Origin: Nostocales cyanobacterium HT-58-2
GTDB lineage: Bacteria > Cyanobacteriota > Cyanobacteriia > Cyanobacteriales > Nostocaceae
Direction of reading: 5' to 3'
Length of the DNA: 64,000 bases
Assembly (NCBI GenBank): GCA_002163975.1
Contig: CP019636.1
Span: 3,607,001-3,671,000, forward strand
Part shown: positions 37,346 through 45,312 of the stretch, one piece after another
How the letters are laid out: every line of letters starts with the position of its first letter
Numbering within the stretch: the stretch's first letter is position 1
Translations under genes and position numbers: made by a program
Notes under the pieces: generated by a model
Told to the model about the DNA's origin: nothing
Seen by the model: the letters and a program-made list of their open reading frames with translations, nothing else
Databases searched by the model: none

Positions 37346-39133
37346 AATAGTATTCAATTGATGCCGATACTGTCTATAAGCCCGATTAATTGCTTGCATC
37401 ACAGCTTTTGCATTGGTAGAACTGTTAATATCGGGGTGATACCGCCTGGCTAATCTTAGATAAGCGCGCTTGATATCCTTGGTATGAGCAGCGTTATCTA
37501 CGCCTAAGACTTCCCACCATTGCCCAGATAGCATACATTCAGCTATGGAATCATCATCGCCAAAGGTTTGACGCCAAATCTTGATTGTACCGCCTTTCCC
37601 ACCACTAACCAGTGTTTTTCCATCAGGACTGAAGGCAACAGGACTGCTTCCAGAAAGGGTTTGTAGTGGTTCCCTCATTTGTAAATTCCAAATATTGATG
37701 ATACCATCTGTGCTGCTACTAACGAGGGTGTGTCCAGTGGGGTTGATGGCAAGGGAGACAACTGCCCTTGAGTGTCCAATGAGTGTATGGACTAATTCGC
37801 CAGTGTAGAGATTCCAAAGTTTAATAGTCGTGTCTGTACTACCACTGATAAGAGTTTGACCGTCAGGACTGATAACAACTGTATTGACTGCTCCTAAATG
37901 TCCTGTGAGAATACGGAGTTGTCTCCCATTTTTTAAGTCCCAAAGTCTGATAGTTTGATCAGCACTTGCACTGGCAAGGATTTTGCTATTGGGACTGAAA
38001 GCAATAGATAAAACGGCATCCGTATGTCCATTCAAGGTACGTTTGACTTCTGTTGTGTATTGTCCCCATAGTCTTATCGTCTTATCGGTACTAGCACTGG
38101 CAAGAATTGTTCCATCTGGACTGAAAGCAATTGAGTTGACAAAGCCAGTATGACTATAGGGAGAGTTTAAATAAAAGAATGTACGGAGAAATTTTTTTGT
38201 ATCTAGATACCAACTGCTGATTTTGCGAGCGATGTTGCCACAGGCGAGTATTTTACCATCAGGACTGATAGCAACAGATAAAACAGCTTCTTCTTGACCG
38301 GCGAAAGTGTAAAGCCAGTTTCCTGTTTTTAAGTTCCACAGGCGAACTGTTCTGTCATTACTAGCACTAACAAGAGTTTGACCATTGGGGGTGAATGCGA
38401 TCGCATTGACTGCGGCTGTGTGTCCGTGAAGAGTCTGTACACATCTCCAAGTTTCCAGTGATGTCGGTGTGAGGGATACGACTTCTGGTTCAATTTTAGG
38501 AGCAGAAGTTTCAGATTTGACAGATGGTGAAGTGTTTTTTACTTTTTTCTGTTTTACTTTTTTTTGTGATTCCGCCTTGAGCATTTGTAACTCATCCTCA
38601 ACTTCCAAGGCTGCAAATTTTTGATTCAAATCCTCACCAGATAAAAATGCCTCTAACTCCATCACTGCTGCAGAATAGGCGTCCATCTGCAAAACTTTTT
38701 CTTCCATCCGGTCAAAAAGTTGTGCTGGGGTTTCCACAGTTCCAGACTCATCTAGCAATTTAGCAATACCATAGGCTGCGAGTCCAACCACACCACCAAT
38801 TGCTGCCATAGGTACTGTGCCAATACCAACAGCTAAGCCTATTTTGGGTGCGACTAGACCCATACTACCAATAACGTTAGAAACTCCAACACCGCCTACT
38901 GCGCCAACTCCTATTGCACCGAGAGCAGCAGTATCTCCCTGTGCGATCGCCTTAAAAGCACCATAAGCAGCCGCACCAACGACAGCGCCAGCACCGACTA
39001 CAGGAACCGTCCCAATTCCGATTGCTCCAAATCCTCCCGCCAATCCCATCCCGCCTACTGTAGCGGAAACACCAGCGCCTGCTAGGCTTCCCCCAGCAAT
39101 AAAGGCTGCGCCTGTCTTGGTTTTTTGTGTCAT
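37316..39133 (-). CDS. Glycine-zipper / WD40 propeller / J-domain fusion protein
   Basis: The 605-residue protein has an unusual order. Residues 1-130 are two tandem Gly/Ala-rich units (GAGVSATVGGMGLAGGFG, then GVGVSNVIGSMGLV), each ending in a GxVVGxAAYG helix typical of membrane-inserting glycine zippers. Residues about 131-215 are a charged, Lys-rich linker. Seven WD40 repeats follow (about 220-530; HTAAVNAIAFTPNG through GTIKIW), enough for one propeller. A J domain closes the protein (about 535-596; RRYHPDI has the HPD motif), so it could recruit Hsp70. The last codons (DILTGLKPR, stop) lie in the right end of the IS, so the natural C-terminus was replaced. It is the last gene of a co-directional run with an HNH nuclease and other glycine-rich proteins. 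Confidence 0.85.
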   Translation of the reverse strand: MTQKTKTGAAFIAGGSLAGAGVSATVGGMGLAGGFGAIGIGTVPVVGAGAVVGAAAYGAFKAIAQGDTAALGAIGVGAVGGVGVSNVIGSMGLVAPKIGLAVGIGTVPMAAIGGVVGLAAYGIAKLLDESGTVETPAQLFDRMEEKVLQMDAYSAAVMELEAFLSGEDLNQKFAALEVEDELQMLKAESQKKVKQKKVKNTSPSVKSETSAPKIEPEVVSLTPTSLETWRCVQTLHGHTAAVNAIAFTPNGQTLVSASNDRTVRLWNLKTGNWLYTFAGQEEAVLSVAISPDGKILACGNIARKISSWYLDTKKFLRTFFYLNSPYSHTGFVNSIAFSPDGTILASASTDKTIRLWGQYTTEVKRTLNGHTDAVLSIAFSPNSKILASASADQTIRLWDLKNGRQLRILTGHLGAVNTVVISPDGQTLISGSTDTTIKLWNLYTGELVHTLIGHSRAVVSLAINPTGHTLVSSSTDGIINIWNLQMREPLQTLSGSSPVAFSPDGKTLVSGGKGGTIKIWRQTFGDDDSIAECMLSGQWWEVLGVDNAAHTKDIKRAYLRLARRYHPDINSSTNAKAVMQAINRAYRQYRHQLNTIDILTGLKPR

Positions 39134-39184
39134 TTCTAGCAGTCCTGGTAATTGAAATTACTTAAAATGCTCACACCTCATAGC

Positions 39185-39508
39185 TTACAAAGGGGGTAGT
39201 AAACCAGGATTGGGTATGACTGCCTGAATAGCAACTTGCTTAGCTGTATAAAAAGCAATTTCAGCACATTTGTCAATAAAATCAAATTCAGGTTTAGAAG
39301 CATGAAAAGGTTTGATACCAAGGACTTCTACTTTGTATTTTTGTTCAAGCTTCAGACCATCTGGTATGCAAGTTAAACCTATCTCTGAAGCATCGATATT
39401 CTTGATCCAGAATTCGTCGCTAAAAAATGGAGGTTTGTCATACAAAGCTACTTGTAATTTGCCAGATTCACTGCTGATGTAGAATTTAATTTCGTGTACA
39501 TAAGCCAT
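39185..39508 (-). CDS. Hypothetical 107-residue protein
   Basis: Not recognised. The product is a compact beta-rich protein by eye (HEIKFYISSESGKLQVALYD, KYKVEVLGIKPFH), with a C-terminal helix and a Pro/Leu-rich end. It has no signal peptide or membrane helix. It lies 51 bp upstream of the glycine-zipper/WD40 gene and 90 bp downstream of another unknown gene, all minus-strand, so co-transcription is likely. Role in the locus unknown. Confidence 0.65.
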   Translation of the reverse strand: MAYVHEIKFYISSESGKLQVALYDKPPFFSDEFWIKNIDASEIGLTCIPDGLKLEQKYKVEVLGIKPFHASKPEFDFIDKCAEIAFYTAKQVAIQAVIPNPGLLPPL

Positions 39509-39598
39509 ATTTTTACTTCTCCAACTTCCAGTTGTTGTATTATTTTGTTTCTACGTTTAGCTATTTTTTATCTTTTCTTATCATTTTTAAAATTTTTA

Positions 39599-40063
39599 TC
39601 ACAATTCTTCCATATTAATAATAGAGAACAAACCAGAATTTGTATTTTTTTCTAGAATCATTGCTATCCGACTGTTAGTGCCAAATAGTTGAGATGCTAA
39701 ATTAATTCCTAACAGGTGAATGTTTATGGTAGGAATGATGACAAAATAAACTTTATCTTCGTCTTTGATTTCTGGTGTTTTACATATTTCGATTTCTAGA
39801 GATGGGTATATAAATGATGGCATTTTTTGGAAAATTTTCTGAAACCAACAAATAAGCTGTTGTTTATTCTGATTCACATAAGACTTACTATAATAGTTTT
39901 CAGATATTAACTTCTGAAGTCTTTGTAAGTCTTTTGAGTCAATCGATTTTTTGAAATCTCTAAAAAATAGTAAGATGTCTCCTTCTAAACCATAAGGATT
40001 CCATCTGGTTTCATGGACTTCCCGAAATAAGGAAACTCCTGTTTGAAAAATATCAAATAACAT
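39599..40063 (-). CDS. Hypothetical 154-residue protein, possibly NTF2-like
   Basis: Not recognised with confidence. The order of helices followed by beta strands, with FFRDFKKSIDSKDLQRLQKLI near residues 33-53 and later strands (KVYFVIIPTINIHLLGIN), is compatible with an NTF2/SnoaL-like cone fold. No catalytic residues can be assigned. It begins 17 bp after the HNH nuclease gene on the same strand and may act as its partner or immunity protein; that is inference from spacing alone. Confidence 0.65.
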   Translation of the reverse strand: MLFDIFQTGVSLFREVHETRWNPYGLEGDILLFFRDFKKSIDSKDLQRLQKLISENYYSKSYVNQNKQQLICWFQKIFQKMPSFIYPSLEIEICKTPEIKDEDKVYFVIIPTINIHLLGINLASQLFGTNSRIAMILEKNTNSGLFSIINMEEL

Positions 40064-40080
40064 ATAATTTGCACTTAGCC

Positions 40081-40455
40081 TTATTTTTTCAAAAAACGCG
40101 CTCCCTTGCCACGATTACAATCAATACACAGTGTTTGCAGATTACTAAGGTCATTACTGCCACCTTTAGAAAAAGGCAGGATATGGTCAACTTCTAATTG
40201 CACTTGCCGCGCATGGCGTCCACAGAAAACACATTTAGAACCGTCTCTGTGTAAAACTGAAACACGTACTGAAGCCGCAATATGGCGTGAGCGTTTACTA
40301 TTATCTTGCTTTGGTTTCGCTCGGGATTTGGTAGCAGGTTTTTTTGCCTTTGCTTGTGTTGATCTATCCGCTTTTTCAGTATTAGTTTGATTAATGAAAT
40401 CCCGGACAACTCCACGTACAAGTTTTTGCAATAGGTTGGGAGGCTCTTTTGCCAT
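40081..40455 (-). CDS. HNH endonuclease
   Basis: The 124-residue protein has a short amphipathic N-terminal helix (LLQKLVRGVVRDFINQ), a basic, Lys-rich disordered linker (about 28-60), and a complete HNH nuclease domain: zinc pair CVFCG, catalytic VDHILPFSKGG, NLQTLC, and second pair CIDCN. All ligand and catalytic positions are present. Its ATG overlaps the stop of the upstream glycine-zipper gene as TGATG (position 40455 shared), which indicates translational coupling and equimolar expression. This pairing of a membrane-type protein with a nuclease suggests a restriction, defence or toxin role rather than an intron or phage HNH. Confidence 0.88.
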   Translation of the reverse strand: MAKEPPNLLQKLVRGVVRDFINQTNTEKADRSTQAKAKKPATKSRAKPKQDNSKRSRHIAASVRVSVLHRDGSKCVFCGRHARQVQLEVDHILPFSKGGSNDLSNLQTLCIDCNRGKGARFLKK

Positions 40456-40856
40456 CACTTATTAAAGAGCTTGTTTAAGCCGTAAGCAGCCAACCCAACA
40501 ACCGCACCAACAGCTACAACTGGAGCCGCACCAATAGCGATAGCAGTTCCACCAACTGCTAAACCCATACCACCCACTACTGCAGCAACCCCAGCACCTG
40601 CGGCTGCTCCACCTGCTACTGCACCTATAGCTGTAGCGTCTCCCTCTTCGATCGCCTTTTTCACTCCATAAGCAGCTGTACCAACAACTGCACCAGCCGC
40701 AGCAACAGGAGCCATGCCAATTGCTACGCCTCCAAAACCTCCAACTAAACCCATACCACCAACGACTGCAGACACACCAGCACCTGCTGCAGTTCCTCCC
40801 GCGACTAATGCTGCACCCTCTACTTTATCTCTCAGTTCTTCATTTTCTGTAGTCAC
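40455..40856 (-). CDS. Two-unit glycine-zipper membrane protein
   Basis: The 133-residue product is about half Gly plus Ala. After a short charged N-terminus (TTENEELRDKVEG) come two tandem units of roughly 58 residues: GAGVSAVVGGMGLVGGFG ... GAVVGTAAYG, and GAGVAAVVGGMGLAVGG ... GAVVGLAAYG. A basic NKLFNK end follows. The same two-unit module forms the N-terminus of the WD40/J-domain protein in this run. GxxxG-rich helices of this kind pack tightly in membranes and occur in pore formers and bacteriocins, so membrane insertion is a fair prediction. The stop codon is coupled to the HNH start. Function unknown. Confidence 0.82.
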   Translation of the reverse strand: MTTENEELRDKVEGAALVAGGTAAGAGVSAVVGGMGLVGGFGGVAIGMAPVAAAGAVVGTAAYGVKKAIEEGDATAIGAVAGGAAAGAGVAAVVGGMGLAVGGTAIAIGAAPVVAVGAVVGLAAYGLNKLFNK

Positions 40857-41074
40857 AAATTTATCTTTTGTTTTCAGAAATATTACATATAAGTTAAACG
40901 AGAAATCTGTTGCTACGGAGAAAGAATCAATGAAATTTTCCCAAGTTCTCTTAAAGCTTGTTTAAAGGTATAGAGTATGCTGTTTAGATAAAAAGAAACC
41001 GCACAGGTGCAGAGAAAAAAAGGAGAGGTGCGTTCAAACTTACACCTTTCCCAAGTTGTTATACCAATGCTAAA

Positions 41075-41272
41075 TTATCCGTAAAATTCTCTCTGTTTCT
41101 TGACGTCTTCAGGTCTTGGCAATTGATAATTAGAAATCCAGTAGGACTGCCATAGTACTAAGGGTATAAGAATAACATTGACAAAATGCCAACCAAGAGG
41201 TAAGGGCACTGAGTCTTTAAGGGGAGCGATCTGATAATTTTTTCCAAAGAAAGTGTGCACCAACTCCGACAC
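41075..41272 (-). CDS. Possible membrane protein or frameshifted extension
   Basis: A 65-codon frame overlaps the 3' end of the secreted glycine-rich gene by 56 nt. It reads through a hydrophobic stretch (HFVNVILIPLVLWQSYW) to LPRPEDVKKQREFYG, which looks like real coding sequence. Its GTG start has no ribosome binding site. A slip on the six-A run in TGGAAAAAATTA would join it to the upstream gene. Either a sequencing or natural frameshift, or a coupled small gene, would explain it. Confidence 0.35.
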   Translation of the reverse strand: MSELVHTFFGKNYQIAPLKDSVPLPLGWHFVNVILIPLVLWQSYWISNYQLPRPEDVKKQREFYG

Positions 41273-41660
41273 CCACAGCAGCTACAGCTGGAGCGGCAGC
41301 GGTTACAGCTACACCTGCAAGCATACCCCCTCCAACTATACCCCCAATCGCAGCTAACCCAGAAGTTATTCCAGCAGCGCTCAAACCGGCAACACTTCCG
41401 CTAGCAGCGAGGATTCCAACTGCTGCCCCACTACCAGTAACAGCACCTGTTAATGCTCCCACGGTAAATGCCCCACTACCTTCAGGGAGATTTATACTTA
41501 TATCTATTGGAGGGCATATGGTTATGACAGCATTACACATAACTGTGTTTCCTTCTGCCCAAGCTGGAGCGGGTAAAATCGTCAGGGTGCTAGTAAGAAA
41601 GAGTAGTGTAACTAGGCACACTGAGATTAGTCTTTTTGTACTTTGAAATAGATGTTTCAT
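41217..41660 (-). CDS. Secreted or lumen-facing glycine-rich protein
   Basis: The 147-residue protein begins with a signal peptide (basic MKHLFQSTKR, hydrophobic core LFLTSTLTIL, cleavage after APAWA near residue 35). The mature N-terminus has a Cys pair (VMCNAVITICPP), and the rest is a Gly/Ala-rich helical region (GALTGAVTGSGAAVG ... GGIVGGGMLAGVAV) with a basic end. It belongs to the same compositional class as the downstream glycine-zipper protein but has no visible two-unit repeat. It is the first gene of the minus-strand run, 360 bp upstream of the next member. The reading may be frameshifted at its 3' end. Function unknown. Confidence 0.7.
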   Translation of the reverse strand: MKHLFQSTKRLISVCLVTLLFLTSTLTILPAPAWAEGNTVMCNAVITICPPIDISINLPEGSGAFTVGALTGAVTGSGAAVGILAASGSVAGLSAAGITSGLAAIGGIVGGGMLAGVAVTAAAPAVAAVGVGVGAHFLWKKLSDRSP

Positions 41661-41827
41661 GGAACTTCCTTAGAAGAGTGTCAAATTGATTACCTAAAAC
41701 CTTAACTATGTCAATTATTTTTTATAACCTCATTACAATCAATGAAATCTTGCTTAATGCTTCTAAAGTTTGTGTAAAGTAAAGCTTTGGAATATCTTAT
41801 TTTTCTAGTTAATAAGCTGCCCATAAT

Positions 41828-43021
41828 ATGACCTCCCTGTCTCCTCACAAAAAAGCCAAAGCCCTTAAACCCGGTAGCCGTCGTCCAGCAAAAGAACTGT
41901 GTAGCGAGTGCGGGCTATGCGATACATACTATATTCACTATGTCAAGGAAGCCTGCGCTTTTATTAATCAACAAATAGACACACTTGAAGAACAAACGCA
42001 CACTCGCTCCCGTAATTTAGATAATGCTGATGAGTTATACTTTGGTGTTCATCAAGATATGATGGCAGCTCGTAAAGAGGAGCCAATTCCAGGGGCACAA
42101 TGGACGGGAATTGTGAGCACTATTGCCATTGAAATGCTGAATCGCGGCATGATTGAGGGTGTCGTTTGTGTACAAAACACAAAAGAAGACCGCTTTCAAC
42201 CCATGCCTATTATTGCTCGTACTCCAGAGGAAATACTGGCAGCACGAGTCAATAAACCAACACTTTCGCCTAACCTTTCGGTATTGGAACAAGTGGAAAA
42301 ATCAGGGCTAAAGCGGCTGTTGGTGATTGGTGTTGGTTGCCAAATTCAGGCATTACGGGCTGTTGAAAAACAATTAGGCTTAGAAAAACTGTATGTTTTG
42401 GGCACGCCTTGTGTAGATAATGTTGACCGCGCCGGGCTGCAAAAATTCTTAGAAACTACCAGCAAATCGCCGGATACGGTAGTGCATTACGAATTTATGC
42501 AAGATTTTCGAGTTCACTTCAAACATGAAGATGGGTCAACAGAAACAGTCCCTTTCTTTGGGCTGAAGACTAACAAACTTAAGGATGTTTTTGCTCCCTC
42601 GTGCATGAGTTGCTTTGACTACGTCAATTCTCTAGCAGATTTGGTTGTGGGTTACATGGGCGCACCTTTTGGTTGGCAATGGATAGTAGTCAGAAATGAA
42701 CGAGGTCAACAGATGTTGGATTTGGTGAAAGACCAAATTGAAACTCAGTCAGTGATGTCGAAGGGCGATCGCAAAGCAGCAGTCCAACAAAGCATACCTG
42801 CATATGATAAAGGTGTCACTATTCCCATGTGGGCGGCAAAACTTATGGGGGTGGTTATCGAAAAAATTGGTCCCAAAGGTTTAGAATACGCCCGGTTTTC
42901 GATTGATTCTCACTTTACCCGCAATTATTTGTATGTGAAGCGCAATCACCCAGAGAAATTAGAGGCGCACGTTCCAGAATTTGCTAAGCGTATTGTTGGA
43001 CAGTATAGCTTACCAGAATAA
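41828..43021 (+). CDS. bciB: Ferredoxin-dependent divinyl chlorophyllide a 8-vinyl-reductase
   Basis: The 397-residue protein is of the F420-hydrogenase beta subunit/BciB type. It reduces the 8-vinyl group of divinyl (proto)chlorophyllide with ferredoxin, giving monovinyl chlorophyll. Iron-sulfur ligands are ELCSECGLCDTYY near residues 22-34 and SCMSCFDYVN near 259. VIGVGCQIQALRA and GTPCVDNVDRAGL are family signatures. Length and motifs match cyanobacterial BciB (slr1923 type). The related plant 7-hydroxymethyl chlorophyll a reductase is the main alternative reading. No clear ribosome binding site precedes the ATG. Confidence 0.92.
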   Translation: MTSLSPHKKAKALKPGSRRPAKELCSECGLCDTYYIHYVKEACAFINQQIDTLEEQTHTRSRNLDNADELYFGVHQDMMAARKEEPIPGAQWTGIVSTIAIEMLNRGMIEGVVCVQNTKEDRFQPMPIIARTPEEILAARVNKPTLSPNLSVLEQVEKSGLKRLLVIGVGCQIQALRAVEKQLGLEKLYVLGTPCVDNVDRAGLQKFLETTSKSPDTVVHYEFMQDFRVHFKHEDGSTETVPFFGLKTNKLKDVFAPSCMSCFDYVNSLADLVVGYMGAPFGWQWIVVRNERGQQMLDLVKDQIETQSVMSKGDRKAAVQQSIPAYDKGVTIPMWAAKLMGVVIEKIGPKGLEYARFSIDSHFTRNYLYVKRNHPEKLEAHVPEFAKRIVGQYSLPE

Positions 43022-43676
43022 CACCCATAGCAATCCGCATTTGAATAGAAAACATTCTAGATTCAGTAAGGTGTGCATAGCCTACCTTACTGTTACCAAC
43101 ATATTAACAACATAATATATGTTTTTGTCTACTGAAAAGCACTATACTGTTACCAACATATTAACAACATAATATATGTTTTTGTCTACTGAAAAGCACT
43201 ATATTGACTATGAATACACTGAAAATACTAAAATTCATTTTCAGAGATAGCTGACATTATGACACGGAAAAGCTACAAAAACTAATCTAAAAAATAAATT
43301 TAAATCCAATTTTATTGTGTAATAAGTAAGTTAACAAAAATAAACTCAATAACAGGGACTAGGTTTCTTCAAAAAAACCTAGTTTTACGTTTAATTATAT
43401 CTTTCTACTTATTAGTTATTAGCTATTAAAACACAATTAATACTGCGATTAACTAACCTTAACTTTACAAGTATATTCTCTTAATTGATTAAATCAAGTG
43501 GATCAGTGTGGCAATAAAAATTTTTGTGCAAAACAAAAGATTAAGAAATATGTGTAGCTTGTAAACCATTCTTAATAATCGCCTTAAGCATACAAACGCT
43601 ACAGATATTTTTCAACCTTGGTCTAGGTATTGCACAACATTTACTGATCTTAAAGATGTAAACAAATGAGGAGACT
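43022..43676. other. AT-rich intergenic region upstream of the PhoX-like gene
   Basis: 655 bp without a gene, including an exact tandem 57-bp repeat (43089-43202). Several TTAACTAACC/TTAACTTT-like words near 43452-43466 recall cyanobacterial Pho-box half sites, but their spacing is 10 bp rather than the usual 11, so no Pho box is called. Confidence 0.4.
43089..43202. repeat. Exact tandem duplication, 2 x 57 bp
   Basis: Copies at 43089-43145 and 43146-43202 are identical by reading. The unit begins ACTGTTACCAACATATTAAC and ends GAAAAGCACTAT. It lies between bciB and the PhoX-like gene. Confidence 0.92.
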
Positions 43677-45038
43677 ATGGCTTTATCAAGAAGAAGATTT
43701 TTTGCTCTTGCAGGCACGACTGCTGCAACTCTTGTTGTTGGAGATGCGTTAAAAGGTCTTTATGCAAGAGCCCAAGGGACATCCTCGACAATTTCCCCTT
43801 ATGGTCCACTTATTCCAGATCCTAATGGCTTGTTAGACTTACCAGCCGGATTTCATTACAAGGCATTTTCACGGACAGGCGATCTAATGAGTGACGGTAA
43901 CCCTGTACCTGGTGGTCATGATGGGATGGCGACTTTCGCTGGACCAAATCGCTCCGTTATCTTAGTTCGCAACCACGAACTGAGCCCAAACTCCTCAACA
44001 CAAGTTGTCGGCAATAAGTATGACGAGCTTTGTAAGGGTGGCACAACAACACTAATCGTTGGTCCAAATCGCGAGCTAGTAAGAGATTACGCTTCCCTTG
44101 CAGGGACCTACCGTAACTGTGCAGGTGGTTCAACTCCTTGGGGCTCGTGGATTAGTTGTGAGGAAAACACCTCTACTCCTGAAAATACTCCAGATACGAT
44201 ACAACAGCCAGCAAACTCCGGTATCTTTGTACCCAATCCAAACAAAGTTTCCAAGCGCCACGGTTATAACTTTGAAGTTCCTGCACTCCGCAAACCCAAA
44301 CAAGGTACTGTAGAGCCTGTGCCTTTGGTAGAAATGGGTCGGTTCAACCACGAAGCTGTTGCCATAGATCCCAGAACAGGAATTGTCTATGAGACAGAAG
44401 ACTCTGGAGATAGCCTCTTCTATCGCTTCATCCCAAATAAGCCTGGCAAACTTGAGAAAGGTGGTGTTCTCGAGGCTCTCGTGATTAAAGATAGACCTCA
44501 AGCTATCACCAAAACTAATTTCCCTGTAGGTCAACGCATGGAGGTTGAATGGGTCCGCATTGAAGATTATGACCCTTATGAAGACACAGTGCGCAAAGAA
44601 GGTTTTGCAAAGGGAGCCGCACAATTTTCACGTGGTGAAGGCATATCGTACAGTAACGGAGAGTTTTACTTCTGTGCTACGAGTGGTGGTGCTAACAGTG
44701 GTGGTCAGGTTTGGCGTTACATTCCTGGCAAAAATGCCAAAGAAGGTGGGACTATTGAACTCTTTGTCGAACCAAACGATAAAAGCATACTAGATATGCC
44801 AGATAACATAGTCGTCGCTCCTTTCGGAGACCTTATCCTTTGCGAAGACGGTGACGACGAGCAGTTTCTAGTTGGGGTGACTCCTAAAGGTGAACTCTAC
44901 CAATTTGCTCGTAATGCCCTTAACGACAATGAGTTTGCTGGTGCTTGTTTCTCTCCAGATAATCGAACCTTGTTTGTAAATATCCAAACCCCTGGAATCA
45001 CTTTTGCTATTTGGGGACCTTGGGAAAAGCATTCCTAG
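43677..45038 (+). CDS. PhoX-family (DUF839) exported phosphatase
   Basis: The 453-residue protein starts with a twin-arginine signal (SRRRFFALAGTTAAT, cleavage probably after ARAQG near 34), so it is exported folded. The mature part matches the PhoX/DUF839 beta-propeller family, whose members are Ca/Fe-dependent alkaline phosphatases: FHYKAFSRTGD, HDGMATFAG, VRNHEL, SCEEN, GRFNHEAVAIDPRTG, YETEDSGDSLFYRF, and LILCEDGDDE. It would release phosphate from organic esters in the periplasm. Phosphatase activity is inferred from the family. A stem-loop follows the stop. Confidence 0.88.
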   Translation: MALSRRRFFALAGTTAATLVVGDALKGLYARAQGTSSTISPYGPLIPDPNGLLDLPAGFHYKAFSRTGDLMSDGNPVPGGHDGMATFAGPNRSVILVRNHELSPNSSTQVVGNKYDELCKGGTTTLIVGPNRELVRDYASLAGTYRNCAGGSTPWGSWISCEENTSTPENTPDTIQQPANSGIFVPNPNKVSKRHGYNFEVPALRKPKQGTVEPVPLVEMGRFNHEAVAIDPRTGIVYETEDSGDSLFYRFIPNKPGKLEKGGVLEALVIKDRPQAITKTNFPVGQRMEVEWVRIEDYDPYEDTVRKEGFAKGAAQFSRGEGISYSNGEFYFCATSGGANSGGQVWRYIPGKNAKEGGTIELFVEPNDKSILDMPDNIVVAPFGDLILCEDGDDEQFLVGVTPKGELYQFARNALNDNEFAGACFSPDNRTLFVNIQTPGITFAIWGPWEKHS

Positions 45039-45059
45039 GACAAGCTTTGTTTCAGACTA

Positions 45060-45103
45060 AAGACGCTCTCGTTGTCGATAAATTCTTGGCAACGAGGCGT
45101 CTT
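45060..45103 (+). terminator. Stem-loop after the PhoX-like gene
   Basis: A long imperfect hairpin has AAGACGCTCTCGTTGTC pairing with GGCAACGAGGCGTCTT with one bulge. It lies 21 bp after the stop codon and lacks a clear T run. Confidence 0.55.
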
Positions 45104-45312
45104 GCCATAACATCTTATGTTTTGCAAGTTTTACAGAAAATCTCCATACTTAATGGCAAAAGCATATTAGAAAATCTGGAATACTCTCACTGCAATGAGT
45201 AGTCATAACTGTTTTCATTCCAATACGATTTAACGCTACCTAATGAGCAATATGCTATTGGAGCGAGAGCCTTTGTACATTAATCTCTGCCAAAGATGAA
45301 AGTTTTACAGTT

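Noticed and set aside
42035..42292. 85-codon frame opposite bciB
   Set aside because: Shadow of a strongly supported gene.
43089..43202. CRISPR array
   Set aside because: Two adjoining copies with no spacers; it is a plain tandem duplication. No array was seen anywhere in the window.
43440..43610. Pho-box-like TTAAC words before the PhoX-like gene
   Set aside because: Half sites are spaced 10 or 12 bp rather than 11 and do not form three direct repeats.
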